In this document: positions 42,829 through 53,046 of the stretch, piece by piece
How the letters are laid out: each line of letters opens with the position of its first letter
How positions within the stretch are numbered: position 1 is the first letter of the stretch
From: Branchiostoma floridae
Taxonomy: Eukaryota > Chordata > Leptocardii > Amphioxiformes > Branchiostomatidae
NCBI RefSeq assembly: GCF_000003815.2
Contig: NC_049979.1
Location: forward strand, 22,859,521 to 22,921,520
Length of the DNA: 62,000 nt
Direction of reading: 5' to 3'
Position numbers and translations under genes: made by a program
Notes under the pieces: model-generated
Databases searched by the model: none
Told to the model about the DNA's origin: nothing
The model's input: the letters and a program-made list of their open reading frames with translations, nothing else

Positions 42829-43442
42829 TTACTTCAAGAGTGTCTTAAAGTTGGTCTGATTGAGAGCCTTACGTGTGTCTGGCGGTAGGTTGTTCTAGAC
42901 ATTGGGTTCAGGGAGGGCTAGTGATCTTCTGAAGGTCTCTCGATTCCGTTTTGGGACAACCAGTTGACTAGTCATAGAGTTATGGTAGATTGCATGGTAC
43001 AGGGAATGTTTGTGAAGTCAGATACAGACACTTGTGACATGTTGATATATGATGTTTATTGACTTTGTATAATATATATGTAACATTTCCCATTGTGGAT
43101 GTCGTTATGTATAAGCTTTTAGGAAATATATACAGGATTCATCTATTTGTGTAGGAAATATGTACAAGTATGTACAAAGACGTGTTAAAAATTGCAAAAA
43201 TGATAGTATGTAGAAGATGGCCCTTGTAATGGTTATGCCAATTACAGTGTATTATCAGCATGATTATTCAATGTCAAGGAAATACAGACCATGTCGTGGT
43301 CTGAGTAGTATGTATCTACAATGTCAACTTGCGCGCTGCAACTTGAATTGATGTACACATGATCCAAAAGACTAGCCTGGTCAGTGGTTGGAGTTTGAAC
43401 TTGTTGCTTGAAGCCAAATTGTTTCATGAATGCCAAATACAA
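42829..43442 (-). pseudogene. LINE remnant with endonuclease end and RT C-terminus, middle deleted
   Basis: In transcription order the minus strand first gives FMKQFGFKQQVQTPTTDQAS, LLDHVYIN and VDTYYSDHDMVCISL (43442-43242), the end of an APE-type endonuclease with its SDH motif. About 280 bases later it gives QLVVPKRNRETFRRSLALPE, N, a stop, then NNLPPDTRKALNQTNFKTLL before a terminal stop at 42829. That is the usual extreme C-terminus (W..LP...R.A.....FK..LK). The RT domain between them is missing. Both pieces have the same orientation and order, so I treat them as one deleted element. Confidence 0.7.
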
Positions 43443-44046
43443 AGTTATTTATCATATTCAAATTGTCCAGCATCGGGAAACAGTTGCCCAGCATCGGGAA
43501 ACAGTTGCCCAGCATCGGGAAACAGTTGCTTTAAGGAGTTAACTTTACATTACCCTAACCAGTTGTTATACGCACACCTGTTCAGATAAGGGATTACCTA
43601 ACACATCCACATATTAGATATGATTGTCATACATCCAATTACATACTAACGAAACTTCTGCGTTACGCAGCCCAAAACAGATGTTCTAGAATGTTGGGCT
43701 AGGGCAACAGGGGCACTAATGTGCCAACTGTTACAAATATTTGAAACGGTCCTAAGCAGACATAAATAAAACTAATGGGGGTTCCCCATACAGCTGTCAT
43801 AGAAATCACCTCACCATCTGCTTGCAGCTAAGCCCATTAACAAACACATAAAGCACGATGCCTGTACCAATATATCTCAAATATAGGGATGATTTCTGAT
43901 ATTATTACATCGATTATAACGACAGATACGGCTCCCAAAATCTCATCGATTTAAGCTTTCATCACACCCCACCAACACAACAAGTACGAAACCAATCCAT
44001 CCAGCCATTCTTGAGTAATCTTGTACACAGACAGAGATACATAACA
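43436..44046. repeat. Segmental duplication, copy 1 (partner 45918-46402)
   Basis: From AATACAAAGTTATTTATCAT to the ACACAGACAGAGA segment the sequence is nearly identical to 45918-46402. Copy 1 is about 126 bp longer because it keeps 43527-43645. A 22-bp motif containing CCAGCATCGGGAAACAGTTG is tandemly repeated three times at 43466-43530. A third, partial relative runs from 44090 to 44240 (CAGCTGCCATAGAAATGACC). The duplication holds no gene. Confidence 0.85.
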
Positions 44047-44239
44047 CACCCCACCGACACAACAAGTATGAAACCAATCCACCCAGCCGTTCTTGAGTAA
44101 TCTTGTACACATACAGCCAAAACTCGGTGTTCCCCAAACAGCTGCCATAGAAATGACCTCACTTCCTGCTTGGAGCTAAGCCCATTAACAACCACTTAAA
44201 GCACGATGCCTGTTCCAATATATTGCAACTACAGGGGTG

Positions 44240-44625
44240 ATTTCTGATACGTGCATCGTTTCACGACTGTGTACAGTCACACCAAACAATATGCGAATAT
44301 CGCAAACGGGACATCAACTAAAGTTGCGATAATCACAGACAGTAACGACTCATTTTCCAGGACAAGCAATATGTCATACATATTAGGTAAAACCGCAACT
44401 GTATGCTTTGTCATAATATCACATACGAGAAAACCAAGGAACCAACGTGCATCGTAGGACGACTGTGTACACCGGGCACACCAAACCATATATCGCAAAC
44501 GGGAACAAAATATAGGTGCGGAAACCACAGACAGTAACCACTCATTTTCCAAGACAGGCATTATGTTCTACATACTGGGATAAATCGCAACTGTATGATT
44601 TGTCATAATATGACATATGACAAAA
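44240..44625. repeat. Tandem duplication of about 200 bp
   Basis: The units at about 44242-44441 and 44447-44625 share CGTGCATCGT, ACGACTGTGTACA, CGCAAACGGGA, CACAGACAGTAAC, CTCATTTTCCA and CGCAACTGTATG in order. Differences of about 15-20 percent indicate age. Short hydrophobic frames over it are not convincing. Confidence 0.8.
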
Positions 44626-44928
44626 AGTGTGGCAATAAAAATTATTGCCATGGCGACTGTGAAAATCATAACAATCCGTCGACCCCTTCTTGAGTTATTC
44701 CCTTTCAAAGTCGGACACCAAACTTGTCCTGCAGTTCCAAAACAACCCGCTAGGGGGGGGGGTCAAACCTATACCACTAACTCACGGCATCAAGAGCTGT
44801 CTACCACTTAAAATGCATAGCCGCAGCATGTCCAAAACTCGAGATATCAAACCAGGAAGTTCCGCTGCAGTAAAGTAACCGGCCGCCCAAAATCTAATCG
44901 TTTCCAGGTCTCGACAAGGCCTACCCAC

Positions 44929-45254
44929 ATTTATATATTTATCTATTCATTTTCATTTCTTCATTTTTATTTATCTATTTTTATTTATTTATTTGTTTAT
45001 TTATTTTTATTTATTTGTTTATTTATTTTTATTCATTTGTTTTTATTTGTTTACTTATTTGTGTTCTATTTCTTTTAATTGTTTATTTATTTGTTTATTT
45101 TTATCTAATTTTTATTTATTTGTTTATTTTTATTTGTTTGTTTATTTGTTTTTATTTGTTTGTTTATTTTTATCTAATTTTTATTTGTTTATTTTTATTT
45201 GTTTGTTTATTTGTTTATTTATTTATTTGTTTATTTACTTATTTATCTATTTAT
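44929..45254. repeat. TTTA/TTTG microsatellite
   Basis: About 325 bases of TTTA and TTTG tetramers with occasional TTTTTATC variants. The FYLF-type frames in it are low-complexity artefacts. Confidence 0.95.
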
Positions 45255-45569
45255 ACCGGGTATCAGTACCATCCATCCAGGCGTTCTCAAGTTATGGTGG
45301 TCTTTTACAAACACACACACACATACAAACGCTACCCAAAATATAACGTTCTTGGCGAAGGTAACTATCACATCGCTATCTCACAAACCTCCACATGTTA
45401 TACATCATTTAAGCACAAACAATGCTTGTTTCACACATCGGTTTGCATTTTTGAAACAAAGATATCAAGGGTGAAGAAGGCCACCAAACTTTCCAAGTTT
45501 GCACACGTATATCGGCATGTGCCATGCGACTGGAAAGCTTACCCGTGGAGGTAATGGTTCAGTCCAGCA

Positions 45570-45720
45570 TGATGCAACTACGCACGCGCGGAATCTACAT
45601 TCCTGACATTCCTGTGGAAGTTTTGGAATTCTTTGCAAATGGTCCCACACTATACTATTAGGCTCGCCCATCAGGCGTCGCCAAAAACACTACTGCAATA
45701 CAAGAAATACAATACAGGAT
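45570..45720. repeat. Repeat shared with 57250-57355
   Basis: TTCCTGTGGAAGTTTTGGAA, GGTCCCACACTATA and TTAGGCTCGCCCATCAGGCG with TCGCCAAAAA reappear near 57290-57350 as AATTCCTGTCAAACGGTCGC, ACACTATA and TTAGGCTCGCCCCTGAGGCG with TCGCCAAAAA. It is an interspersed repeat of unknown class. Confidence 0.65.
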
Positions 45721-45917
45721 ACAAACACATTATCAACACAACCAAAAGGACATGAAATATCCGACAACCAATACCTACATGTATGATACGGGGACAAGTT
45801 GATGCCAGATATATAATAATGCATGTACTTTCCAACACAACATCCTCATAACGACACACGGAGCACAAAATCTAACAGCGCAAACAAAGTATAACACACC
45901 AGGTCCCCAAGTGGCTG

Positions 45918-46402
45918 AATACAAAGTTATTTATCATATTCAAATTGTCCAGCATCGGGAAACAGTTGCCCAGCATCGGGAAACAGTTGCCCAGCATACT
46001 AACGAAACTTCCGGGTTACGCAGCCCAAAACAGATGTTCTAGAATGTTGGGCTGGGCAAACAGGGGCACTAATGTGCCAACTGTTACAAATATTTGAAAC
46101 GGTCCTAAGCAGACATAAATAAAACTAATGGGGGTTAACCATACAGCTGTCATAGAAATCACCTCACCATCTGCTTGCAGCTAAGCCCATTAACAAACAC
46201 ATAAAGCACGATGCCTGTACCAATATATCTCAAATATAGGGGTGATTTCTGATATTATTACATCGAATATAACGACAGATACGGCTTCCAAAATCTCATC
46301 GTTTCAAGCTTTCATCACACCGCACCAACACAACAAGTATGAAACCAATCCATCCAGCCGTTCTTGAGTAAACATCTACACAGACAGAGACACCTAACAG
46401 AA
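45918..46402. repeat. Segmental duplication, copy 2 (partner 43436-44046)
   Basis: This matches copy 1 except for a clean loss of about 126 bp. The break falls at CAGCATACTAACGAAACTTC, where copy 1 has ACATACTAACGAAACTTC 120 bases later. The shared CATACTAACG suggests loss by microhomology or replication slippage in this copy. Confidence 0.85.
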
Positions 46403-47925
46403 AATATAACCTCCATTCCATGACATTTCATGGAGGTAATGAAGGCAAATCCAAAAAGCGTGGCAATGAAAAAGCATTGCCATGGCGACGGTAATATCGT
46501 TTGTCTTTGTTATATATGTATGTGGTATCTTGATAGAGATGATTGAGGAATTGTATGATTGGTAAGTCATGGTCATGTTCCGGGCTGTATGTGCTAGCGT
46601 CGTAGTGTCGCGTCACGTTGTCCTTGATGTGCTGTGTAGTATGATGTTGTTAATGGTGTGGTTTAGATGGTGTTGTATATGGATTGGTAGCAAGGTCTAT
46701 AGTATTAAAGTGAATATGTTGTCACCTGTGTAGAATCAAATACATAGATGCGGTCTGTTGTAATCTATCACAATGTTCATGTGAAACCGTCTGTAATTTG
46801 CCGATGACAACAAATACCAAGATATTGGAAACAACTGCAACATTGAGGTATGTGCTTTTTCTGTACACCTTAGTTTAAGTACATCGATATAGATACGCGC
46901 ATAAAAGGAACGCAAGACATATTAGTCCCTACAATCTTATGTCTGTGAATGTGAGTGAACCCCGTTATCATATGAGCTTTTATGTTGTACTGTTACGTCC
47001 ATAGCGACTTCTCTGAGCGGACCAAAGGTACACATGGCTGTACGCCAAGGTGATCATGGCCAACAGGAAGGATGCCGCTTCGTAACATGGTCCATGGCGG
47101 TGTGGAAATGCTCAGATCATATGCAGCAATGAAATATAACGTTACCCCATTAGTGTAATTTGCAATGTTATAGATTCTAATTACAGGGGACCGCAAAATT
47201 CCACCGCAGATTTGTACTTTAGACAAACGACAACCTTAGCTGAACGCGCGCGCAATTACGGCATTATTTAAACGTCTCGTTTGTAAGATGCATATAACCT
47301 CGCACAAGTTAAATATTACCATAGAGAAATATCAAAACAATTAACAAAGTTGAAATTACAAAGATTATTTCAAGCATGCTACATGTTACATTGATATTGT
47401 GCAATAATCTGCGCCTGGCCAGATAAGTGTTGGGTTTCGGGTAATCCATTTTATTTTATCGGTTCCAAGGAAGCAAGGTATCTGGCCAACGCCGCAATGT
47501 TGACATAGGTGTATGAATAAGCCATTCTATAACATCTGCTTAAAGATCAAGAGCTGAACGACCTTCTGTGACATACAGGGAGATACAACCAAGTTACGGT
47601 AGGTTGGTGCTTGCGGGTAAAAACTTCTCGGTTCCGTTGAAATACGGGTCAAAGATCTGGCGTTTCGTGGATCTTTAAACGTGCCAGCTGTGATTAAAAC
47701 GCAAACGGACACTCCTTCATCGGGGACTTCCAACTTTGGAATACTCTCCGCGAGAGTAGGACGTGATTATGATGCAGAAGCCACTGTTCATACCGACTTA
47801 GTTTTGTTCCGTGCTACTCGGTGTACATGTCACTTCGGTGGCAATTCGGGTCGATGACCTGTTCCGACTTTTACGTCTGCCCTCTAAAGCTACCCTCAAA
47901 CGCGGGGCGAAGAATTTCTTATCCT
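46403..47925. other. Stretch without recognised genes
   Basis: A small hairpin CCTCCATTCCATGAC...CATGGAGG lies at 46410-46436. A palindromic GTGGCAAT...ATTGCCATGGCGAC motif at about 46458 is shared with 44627. No coding motif is seen on either strand. Confidence 0.4.
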
Positions 47926-48135
47926 GAACTTTATTCTTTATCCAAACAAGGACTTCCAGGCCCTTTTCCCAAGAATTTTGCTAGTTTTTCCCATACATCC
48001 ACGTTTTGGTGCAGTGACCCAGCGATGAACGTTTCGGTGTCCCGGAAGGGTAGTGAGGTCGGGTTTCCGTCAATCTGGAGGGTACCGCCTCTTCCGCCGG
48101 GACACGTGTTCGTCGGGCCCATGCCAGCCACGGGG
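47926..48135 (-). pseudogene. GC-rich coding-like fragment, possible transposon protein
   Basis: The minus strand is open from the gap edge with GPTNTCPGGRGGTLQIDGNP and FIAGSLHQNVDVWEKLAKFL. The GSLHQN.DVWE..A phrase reminds me of repetitive retrotransposon-borne proteins, but I cannot name the family with confidence. The base composition is richer in GC than the neighbours. The upstream part is lost in the gap. Confidence 0.3.
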
Positions 48136-48316
48136 NNNNNNNNNNNNNNNNNNNNNNNNNNNNNNNNNNNNNNNNNNNNNNNNNNNNNNNNNNNNNNNNN
48201 NNNNNNNNNNNNNNNNNNNNNNNNNNNNNNNNNNNNNNNNNNNNNNNNNNNNNNNNNNNNNNNNNNNNNNNNNNNNNNNNNNNNNNNNNNNNNNNNNNNN
48301 NNNNNNNNNNNNNNNN
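48136..48316. other. Assembly gap, 181 N
   Basis: All bases are N. Confidence 1.
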
Positions 48317-48464
48317 TTAGCCGTATTGTGTGATGAATGTGATGATTTGTATAAGCTTGCCGCTTGGTGAGGTGGGTGGCCGGGGCCCTTAACGGACGCT
48401 GGGCGCTACAGGGAAAACATGAGATGGGGCATCTTAGTTTAAAGTTATGTAGGGAGAAAGAGAC

Positions 48465-48698
48465 ATGTCATGCATTTGCGTGAGCGTGATTATCGTCGCG
48501 GTGGTTCTACTCTGTTCTGTGAGTGTGAGTGGTTCTGTTCTAGTAATCAGTGGCGGTTTGTTTACATCTCCGTGGAAGGGGGAGGCGATCATGTGGTACT
48601 TATTTCCTCGTGGCCCTCTCTCACGGGTGGCTCTTGTTATCAGTAACGCATGTATTCTGATCTGTCAACTAGGCCTGAACAAACACAGAAACCGCTAA
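48465..48698 (+). CDS. Small hypothetical hydrophobic ORF
   Basis: The 77-codon frame starts MSCICVSVIIVAVVLLCSVS and contains two hydrophobic segments, at residues 4-30 and about 55-70. The first could act as a signal peptide or membrane anchor. There is no known domain, no visible splice partner and no support from context. A chance frame is at least as likely as a gene. Confidence 0.15.
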   Translation: MSCICVSVIIVAVVLLCSVSVSGSVLVISGGLFTSPWKGEAIMWYLFPRGPLSRVALVISNACILICQLGLNKHRNR

Positions 48699-48699
48699 A

Positions 48700-50300
48700 C
48701 CATGTGTAGGACGGTGATACCCAACTTTAATGCTCGTCAAAAAATGGACATCACTAGCTCTGTATCGTGGGCTGTCCTGTTTTGTCATCTTTTAGCACTA
48801 CATCCTCTAATCAAACCTCTTTGTGACTAGGACGTCTTGTCTTACTTCAGTCTATTATGCCTTCAAAACATTAACATCTTGTCAAATTATGCCTACCAAC
48901 AGTTATGGGAAGACCAGTATAGGATTTCATAAGCAATGAACCGTCAAACGCTATTAGGTGACCTTATAAAACACAACAGGGCCGATCTCATCTCACTGAC
49001 CATATCTTACCTCGAATTAAGTAACAATTATAACCGTCCACAAGGCCCCATCAGCAAGACCGAGCTGAAGTTAGCAGCCCGTTTACCAGCACCAGTTGTG
49101 GCACGTAGACACCACGCAGTTGCACGTACGGCGGGTTGTGCCCTTAGCTTTAAAATGGTCGGACCAGTCCTGCTGTGTATCTCAAGTACATCTTGATATT
49201 TGAGCCTACACGGCATGAAAAGTGTATTCATGTTTACTGTGCTATACCGTGGGCAGTTTGTTGAAACAGAGCTGCCATGCTGAGCCTGGGAGCGTACGCG
49301 TACGAAATTTGATCAGTGCTCCACCCAACAATAACGTGATGCGCTCTTATAAAGCCGCGGAAGGGCAAGCACCCGCACTGGTTATAATCTTATCTAGGTG
49401 CTTATACAGCAAACGGTGCGTGTTTTAATTTGGCATGTCAAAACCGCATAAACTTCCGATAAAATGAAACTTGACAGAGGTGCTTTGATCGAACCACCAG
49501 CCACCATTGAAGCGTAGGAAGACTGAGAGGTCACAGGTCATGGGTGAAAGTTGGAGCAGCTAATTAATTGTTTTGCGCATGCGCCCCAAAATCACTATTA
49601 TAGCTATGAAGAAAAGTTTCAGCTGAAATTTGCGATTGAGTTCAAACTCTGTTTCAGATTAACAGAGTTCGAAACCTACCCAATGACACAAGATGAGAGT
49701 ATTAGAAGAAGGTATGAGTCTAAAATTTTGAGTTCGACCTCTTGTTACTAGAGTGAAAGACCCCCCAAATGGTAGATAATGTCGGAATGTTGCCGGAAAC
49801 TAAAACTAAAGATATAGCTGTCTATCAATCACAAATTATGGTCATGACTTATTTTCTTTACAGTTTGAGTTTGAGTTAGTGTTTTGAGCCCTTTATATAA
49901 TACTTTTAATTCGTTCCCGAGAGCTGCCCGACCGCCCGGTTCAGGGTAATGTGACCGTAACATATCCCTTAACTTTGAGGAGTTTTGAAGATCTTACTCG
50001 AGTTTCACAAACTTAACCCAATGAGGAGATTATTGGTTCTTTTAATTGAATAACATGTGTTGACCCTTTCACCTCACCTTAGATTAGGTAACAGTAAGTA
50101 GATTTTATGGAAGACATCTTTCCCCTCAAGACATGTTTCAATGTCGAGAAAATACTGAAATAGAAAATATGTCCTCTTTGTAGCCTTGATTGTACTTGTA
50201 GAAGTGACACTCCTAAGGTAGTCATGAGTGAAGTTGTAGAAGTGAAACTTAGTTCGTAGTTGTAGAGGTAACACCTGTGTGACTGTGGTAGCCTATATGT
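48700..50300. other. Stretch without recognised genes
   Basis: Short frames on both strands carry no known motifs. Nothing repetitive was matched within the window. Confidence 0.4.
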
Positions 50301-50377
50301 TAGCCTGGTATCCAAACCCCAGCCCGATCTCAAGTATCACGAAAGATATTTGAGGTTGGGGTATGGTATCCAGGCTA
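50301..50377. mobile_element. Small foldback MITE
   Basis: The left end TAGCCTGGTATCCAAACCCC is answered on the right by GGGGTATGGTATCCAGGCTA in inverted orientation. Most of the 77 bp form one hairpin. Flanks CCTATATGT (left) and CCTACATGT (right) look like a 9-bp, or 8-bp, target duplication with one change, as in hAT-like insertions. It has no coding capacity. Confidence 0.6.
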
Positions 50378-50606
50378 CCTACATGTTGGCTATTATAAAG
50401 GCACTTTGCGCACTGTGCCTGCTTGAAATTCAGGAATAAAAGACTTGTTGGCTCAAAGTGATAGGTGACCATCGTTTGTCACTACAATATTGTTGTTACA
50501 AGGTTTTTATATCCATTTTGAAAATTTAGGCATCTTGTTTTTTACTCATCTTGTTTTTTTATCGTATAAAATTTGGAGTCTGCAGGTATGTCACCCACAA
50601 AATGTA

Positions 50607-51184
50607 CGAGGGGCGTGCAATAAGTAATGGTCCTGACCCACTTCCAGTTGTCTGATCTAAATGAAATTTTGTATGTGTAATAATTCATATCTCTATGGGT
50701 TATGTTGCAAAAGACAGCTCTAAACTAATTGTGGTTTCTGATTTACTGGTGTTTGAACTTAGTCAGGTGCGAAATGGACCAGGTGTGAAATGGAACCAGT
50801 TGAGTGTCGCGCAGTGATCCGGTTTTTGTATTTGAAAGGACGCACACCAAAGAAGACTTTTGATGAAATAAATGAAACTTATGGTGATGATGCCCCATCA
50901 TATGACCTTGTAAAACGCTGGCATCCTGAATTCAAACGTGGCTGGAAGTCTGTGGAAACAGCTCCCAGACCTGGTCGTCCCTCTTGTGCCATTGATGAGG
51001 CATCAGTTGGAGGACCAACCTGGGGTGTCCTACAAAATCGGTGTCCAGAGCTGCATCAAACGATGGGAGAAATGCATAACTCTGGGTGATTCCTATGAAG
51101 AGAAAGACTAATAACTGTGCCAAGTTTCATTAATCTCCTGCTATGGGAAATGGGTCAGGACCATTACTAATTGCACGCCCCTCG
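50607..51184 (+). mobile_element. Mariner-type non-autonomous element, 578 bp, TA-flanked
   Basis: Terminal inverted repeats of about 38 bp begin CGAGGGGCGTGCAATAAGTA on the left. The right-end reverse complement starts CGAGGGGCGTGCAATTAGTA, with very few mismatches. TA flanks both ends (50605-50606 and 51185-51186), the mariner target site. Inside lies only the first part of a transposase gene. The element needs an outside transposase to move. Near-identical ends suggest it is younger than most neighbours. Confidence 0.9.
50790..51089 (+). pseudogene. Mariner transposase, N-terminal HTH_48 domain only
   Basis: The 99-codon frame starts MEPVECRAVIRFLYLKGRTP and reads APSYDLVKRWHPEFKRGWKS and ETAPRPGRPS. 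This is the first helix-turn-helix (HTH_48) of mariner transposases, with the typical YGD.APSY..VK.W..EF+.G, then the PRPGRP linker. After about residue 72 the similarity ends. The second HTH and the DD34D catalytic domain are deleted. The frame lies inside the TA-flanked element, starting 183 bp from its left end. If expressed it could bind terminal repeats but could not cut. Confidence 0.8.
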
Positions 51185-51273
51185 TACTGTGGCCTTACTG
51201 GGTGCCGCTCGTGTCACGCGGTGACATCGCGTGATGACTTCCCTGTAACTAAGACCATATGGGTGGGGGAGCA

Positions 51274-51345
51274 GTACTAAATCCACATAGTCAGGTCACT
51301 CCCAGGATCTAACTGACTTAGAACATGGCCATCTTTCCGAAGCAA
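51274..51345. repeat. Module shared in inverted form with 52405-52490
   Basis: TAAATCCACATAGT and CTTAGAACATGGCCATCTTTCC occur here. Their reverse complements occur at 52407-52490, but the order of the two blocks is swapped. It is a rearranged inverted duplication rather than a simple terminal repeat. Confidence 0.6.
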
Positions 51346-51464
51346 AATACACACATTTTTAGTCATTAGAAACATGCAGTTTGTTTTCCCAGCAAGCGGA
51401 CTGGCTACATTCTTTTCCTAGTTCTCATTCATGACCCAGTGGTGATGGCGCCTCACACCTTTCC

Positions 51465-51900
51465 TCACAGCATTGTTTGAAATTCTCGTAAAGTTTTACA
51501 ACACTTTTTTGCACCACAATGCCATTGTTTTTTGGGTGTATGTATGTCAGATCTGGTCACATGGATGCCAGTCCCCAACTTGACCTCAAAGGAGTAGGAC
51601 GTGGCTTCTTTTGGAGAACAATTTCTCGAGTACATGTAGGCATTTTCAACTGAAGAGTTCCTTACACAGCCCAACCCGTCTAAAATACAGCTCGAGCTGG
51701 TGGATAACGTTTTGCTGCAGCACATTGGCATCTCCGAACTGTTCTAGCAGCTGACAGACAAACCGGCCCAAAAAATTATGTCGCTGCCCCTCATCTTCAT
51801 TTGCCCTACTGGAGCAACTGTTGGAATTTCTGACGAGCTGTCCTGTTCCAAGTTCGACCCGTTCCTGGTAGACCACATCTTGCATTATCTTCCTGCATTT
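51465..51900 (-). pseudogene. Unidentified minus-strand coding-like stretch
   Basis: The minus strand reads MQDVVYQERVELGTGQLVRN, EGQRHNFLGRFVCQLLEQFG and LQQNVIHQLELYFRRVGL from about 51885. A frame change follows. The amino-acid wording is coding-like, but I recognise no domain. It could be an exon of an unknown gene or a transposon scrap. Confidence 0.25.
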
Positions 51901-52260
51901 TTAGTTTGTTTGTTTCAGGTTTATGAAAGTATTGATCGCATATGTTTGCTTTGTTTTGATCAATTCAACGCGCATGTTTTGATTTAACATCTCTACAGTT
52001 TTTATCTTAGAACCTGTTCTCTTAATGTAACAAAGGAGATTACTGTATGTATATGTTTATGTCCTTGATGTAATGCTAGTGCTGTTTGTACATTTTCTTG
52101 TTACAAAAAAACTCTTTATTATTGTCTTGTTCGTTTTATGACTTTCTTTCATGATCGTTAGAATTTCCTTCGTTTATCTTTTGAATAAAGATGTTCAGGA
52201 ACATTGTTTAATTTGCTGTTTCCCTTTCTGTTAATTCTTTAATTGTTTTTATTTGTATGA

Positions 52261-52409
52261 GAATGGTGGGCGTCTCCAACTTAGTCAATTTATTCGTTGG
52301 TTGGTACACCCCTACCCCTAGGGAGACCATTCAGTTGAATGGTGGGCGTCTCCAACTTAGTCAATTTATTCGTTACTTAGTACACCCCTACCCCTAGGGA
52401 CACCATACT
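52261..52409. repeat. 76-bp tandem duplication
   Basis: GAATGGTGGGCGTCTCCAAC, TTAGTCAATTTATTCGTT and GGTACACCCCTACCCCTAGG occur at 52261 and again at 52337. The copies are nearly identical. They lie 140 bp upstream of the GC-rich gene model and could sit in its promoter region. Confidence 0.9.
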
Positions 52410-52547
52410 ATGTGGATTTAGTCACAAGAAATACTCGCTCCTGATTGGCTGAGGAAAGATGGCCATGTTCTAAGAGTGGGTTAGATGCAACAAACCTTAC
52501 ATGTGGGCTCACTCCGTGTCGCGAACTGGACCGGCACGGACCTCACT

Positions 52548-53046
52548 ATGAGCGCGCCGGCTCCACCCGTCCTGCGCGGAGATGCCACCCTTGTGGGGCA
52601 GATTTTGTTAGATGTTGTTAAAGCGGTGCGGGGAGAGGCTCCCCTCCTGGAGGAGGCTCTCCTTGCTAGATTCGAAGCCGACGTGCCGCCCCGAAGCCTC
52701 AGCGACGACGAGCTGGCGGAGCGGCTGGAGACCCTCACGGGAGAGAACTCCGGTTTCCTCCTAGACATGACGGGAAAGGACCTCAAGGCACACGAGACGA
52801 TCGTCCGCTTGGCGCACTTCTTGATCATGGCAGCCAACGATGCCGCGGCACCCAGGCAGCCGATCCGATCATCCAAGGCCGGCAAAACCGCAGCCCAGGC
52901 GGTCGCAAACCTCCTGGACCCCACCGACGAACCGCCCCGAGAGACCCGACGCCACCAGTTCGTCCGGCCTCCCTCCGCCAGCCAAAAAGGCAAAGCCAGT
53001 CCCACTGGAGGAGGACTCAAGCTCCGGTAGCGAGAGCGATCTCGAG
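52548..53046 (+). CDS. Exon 1 of an unidentified GC-rich two-exon gene (frame break inside)
   Basis: The chosen start is the ATG at 52548 (MSAPAPPVLRGDATLVGQIL); an upstream in-frame ATG at 52485 is possible. The product is rich in Ala, Leu and acidic residues, including DDELAERLETLTGENSG and KAHETIVRLAHFLIMAAND. From about residue 125 the credible frame changes. The original frame stops at 53030, while the +1 frame gives SGLPPPAKKAKPVPLEEDSS and SGSESDLE, a basic then acidic serine tract typical of a real protein. That frame ends in phase with a donor GAG|GTTAGT at 53046. The break may be a sequencing indel or a true mutation. No domain is recognised, and nuclear location is only suggested by KKAK. 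Confidence 0.45.

Noticed and set aside
43466-43530. Three near-perfect CAGCATCGGGAAACAGTTG repeats considered as a CRISPR-like array
   Set aside because: The 22-bp units are directly adjacent without unique spacers, and the genome is eukaryotic; it is a simple tandem repeat.
44993-45554. Hydrophobic frames rich in Phe, Leu and Tyr that look like membrane proteins
   Set aside because: Translation of TTTA/TTTG microsatellites; the hydrophobic pattern is a by-product of T-rich repeats.
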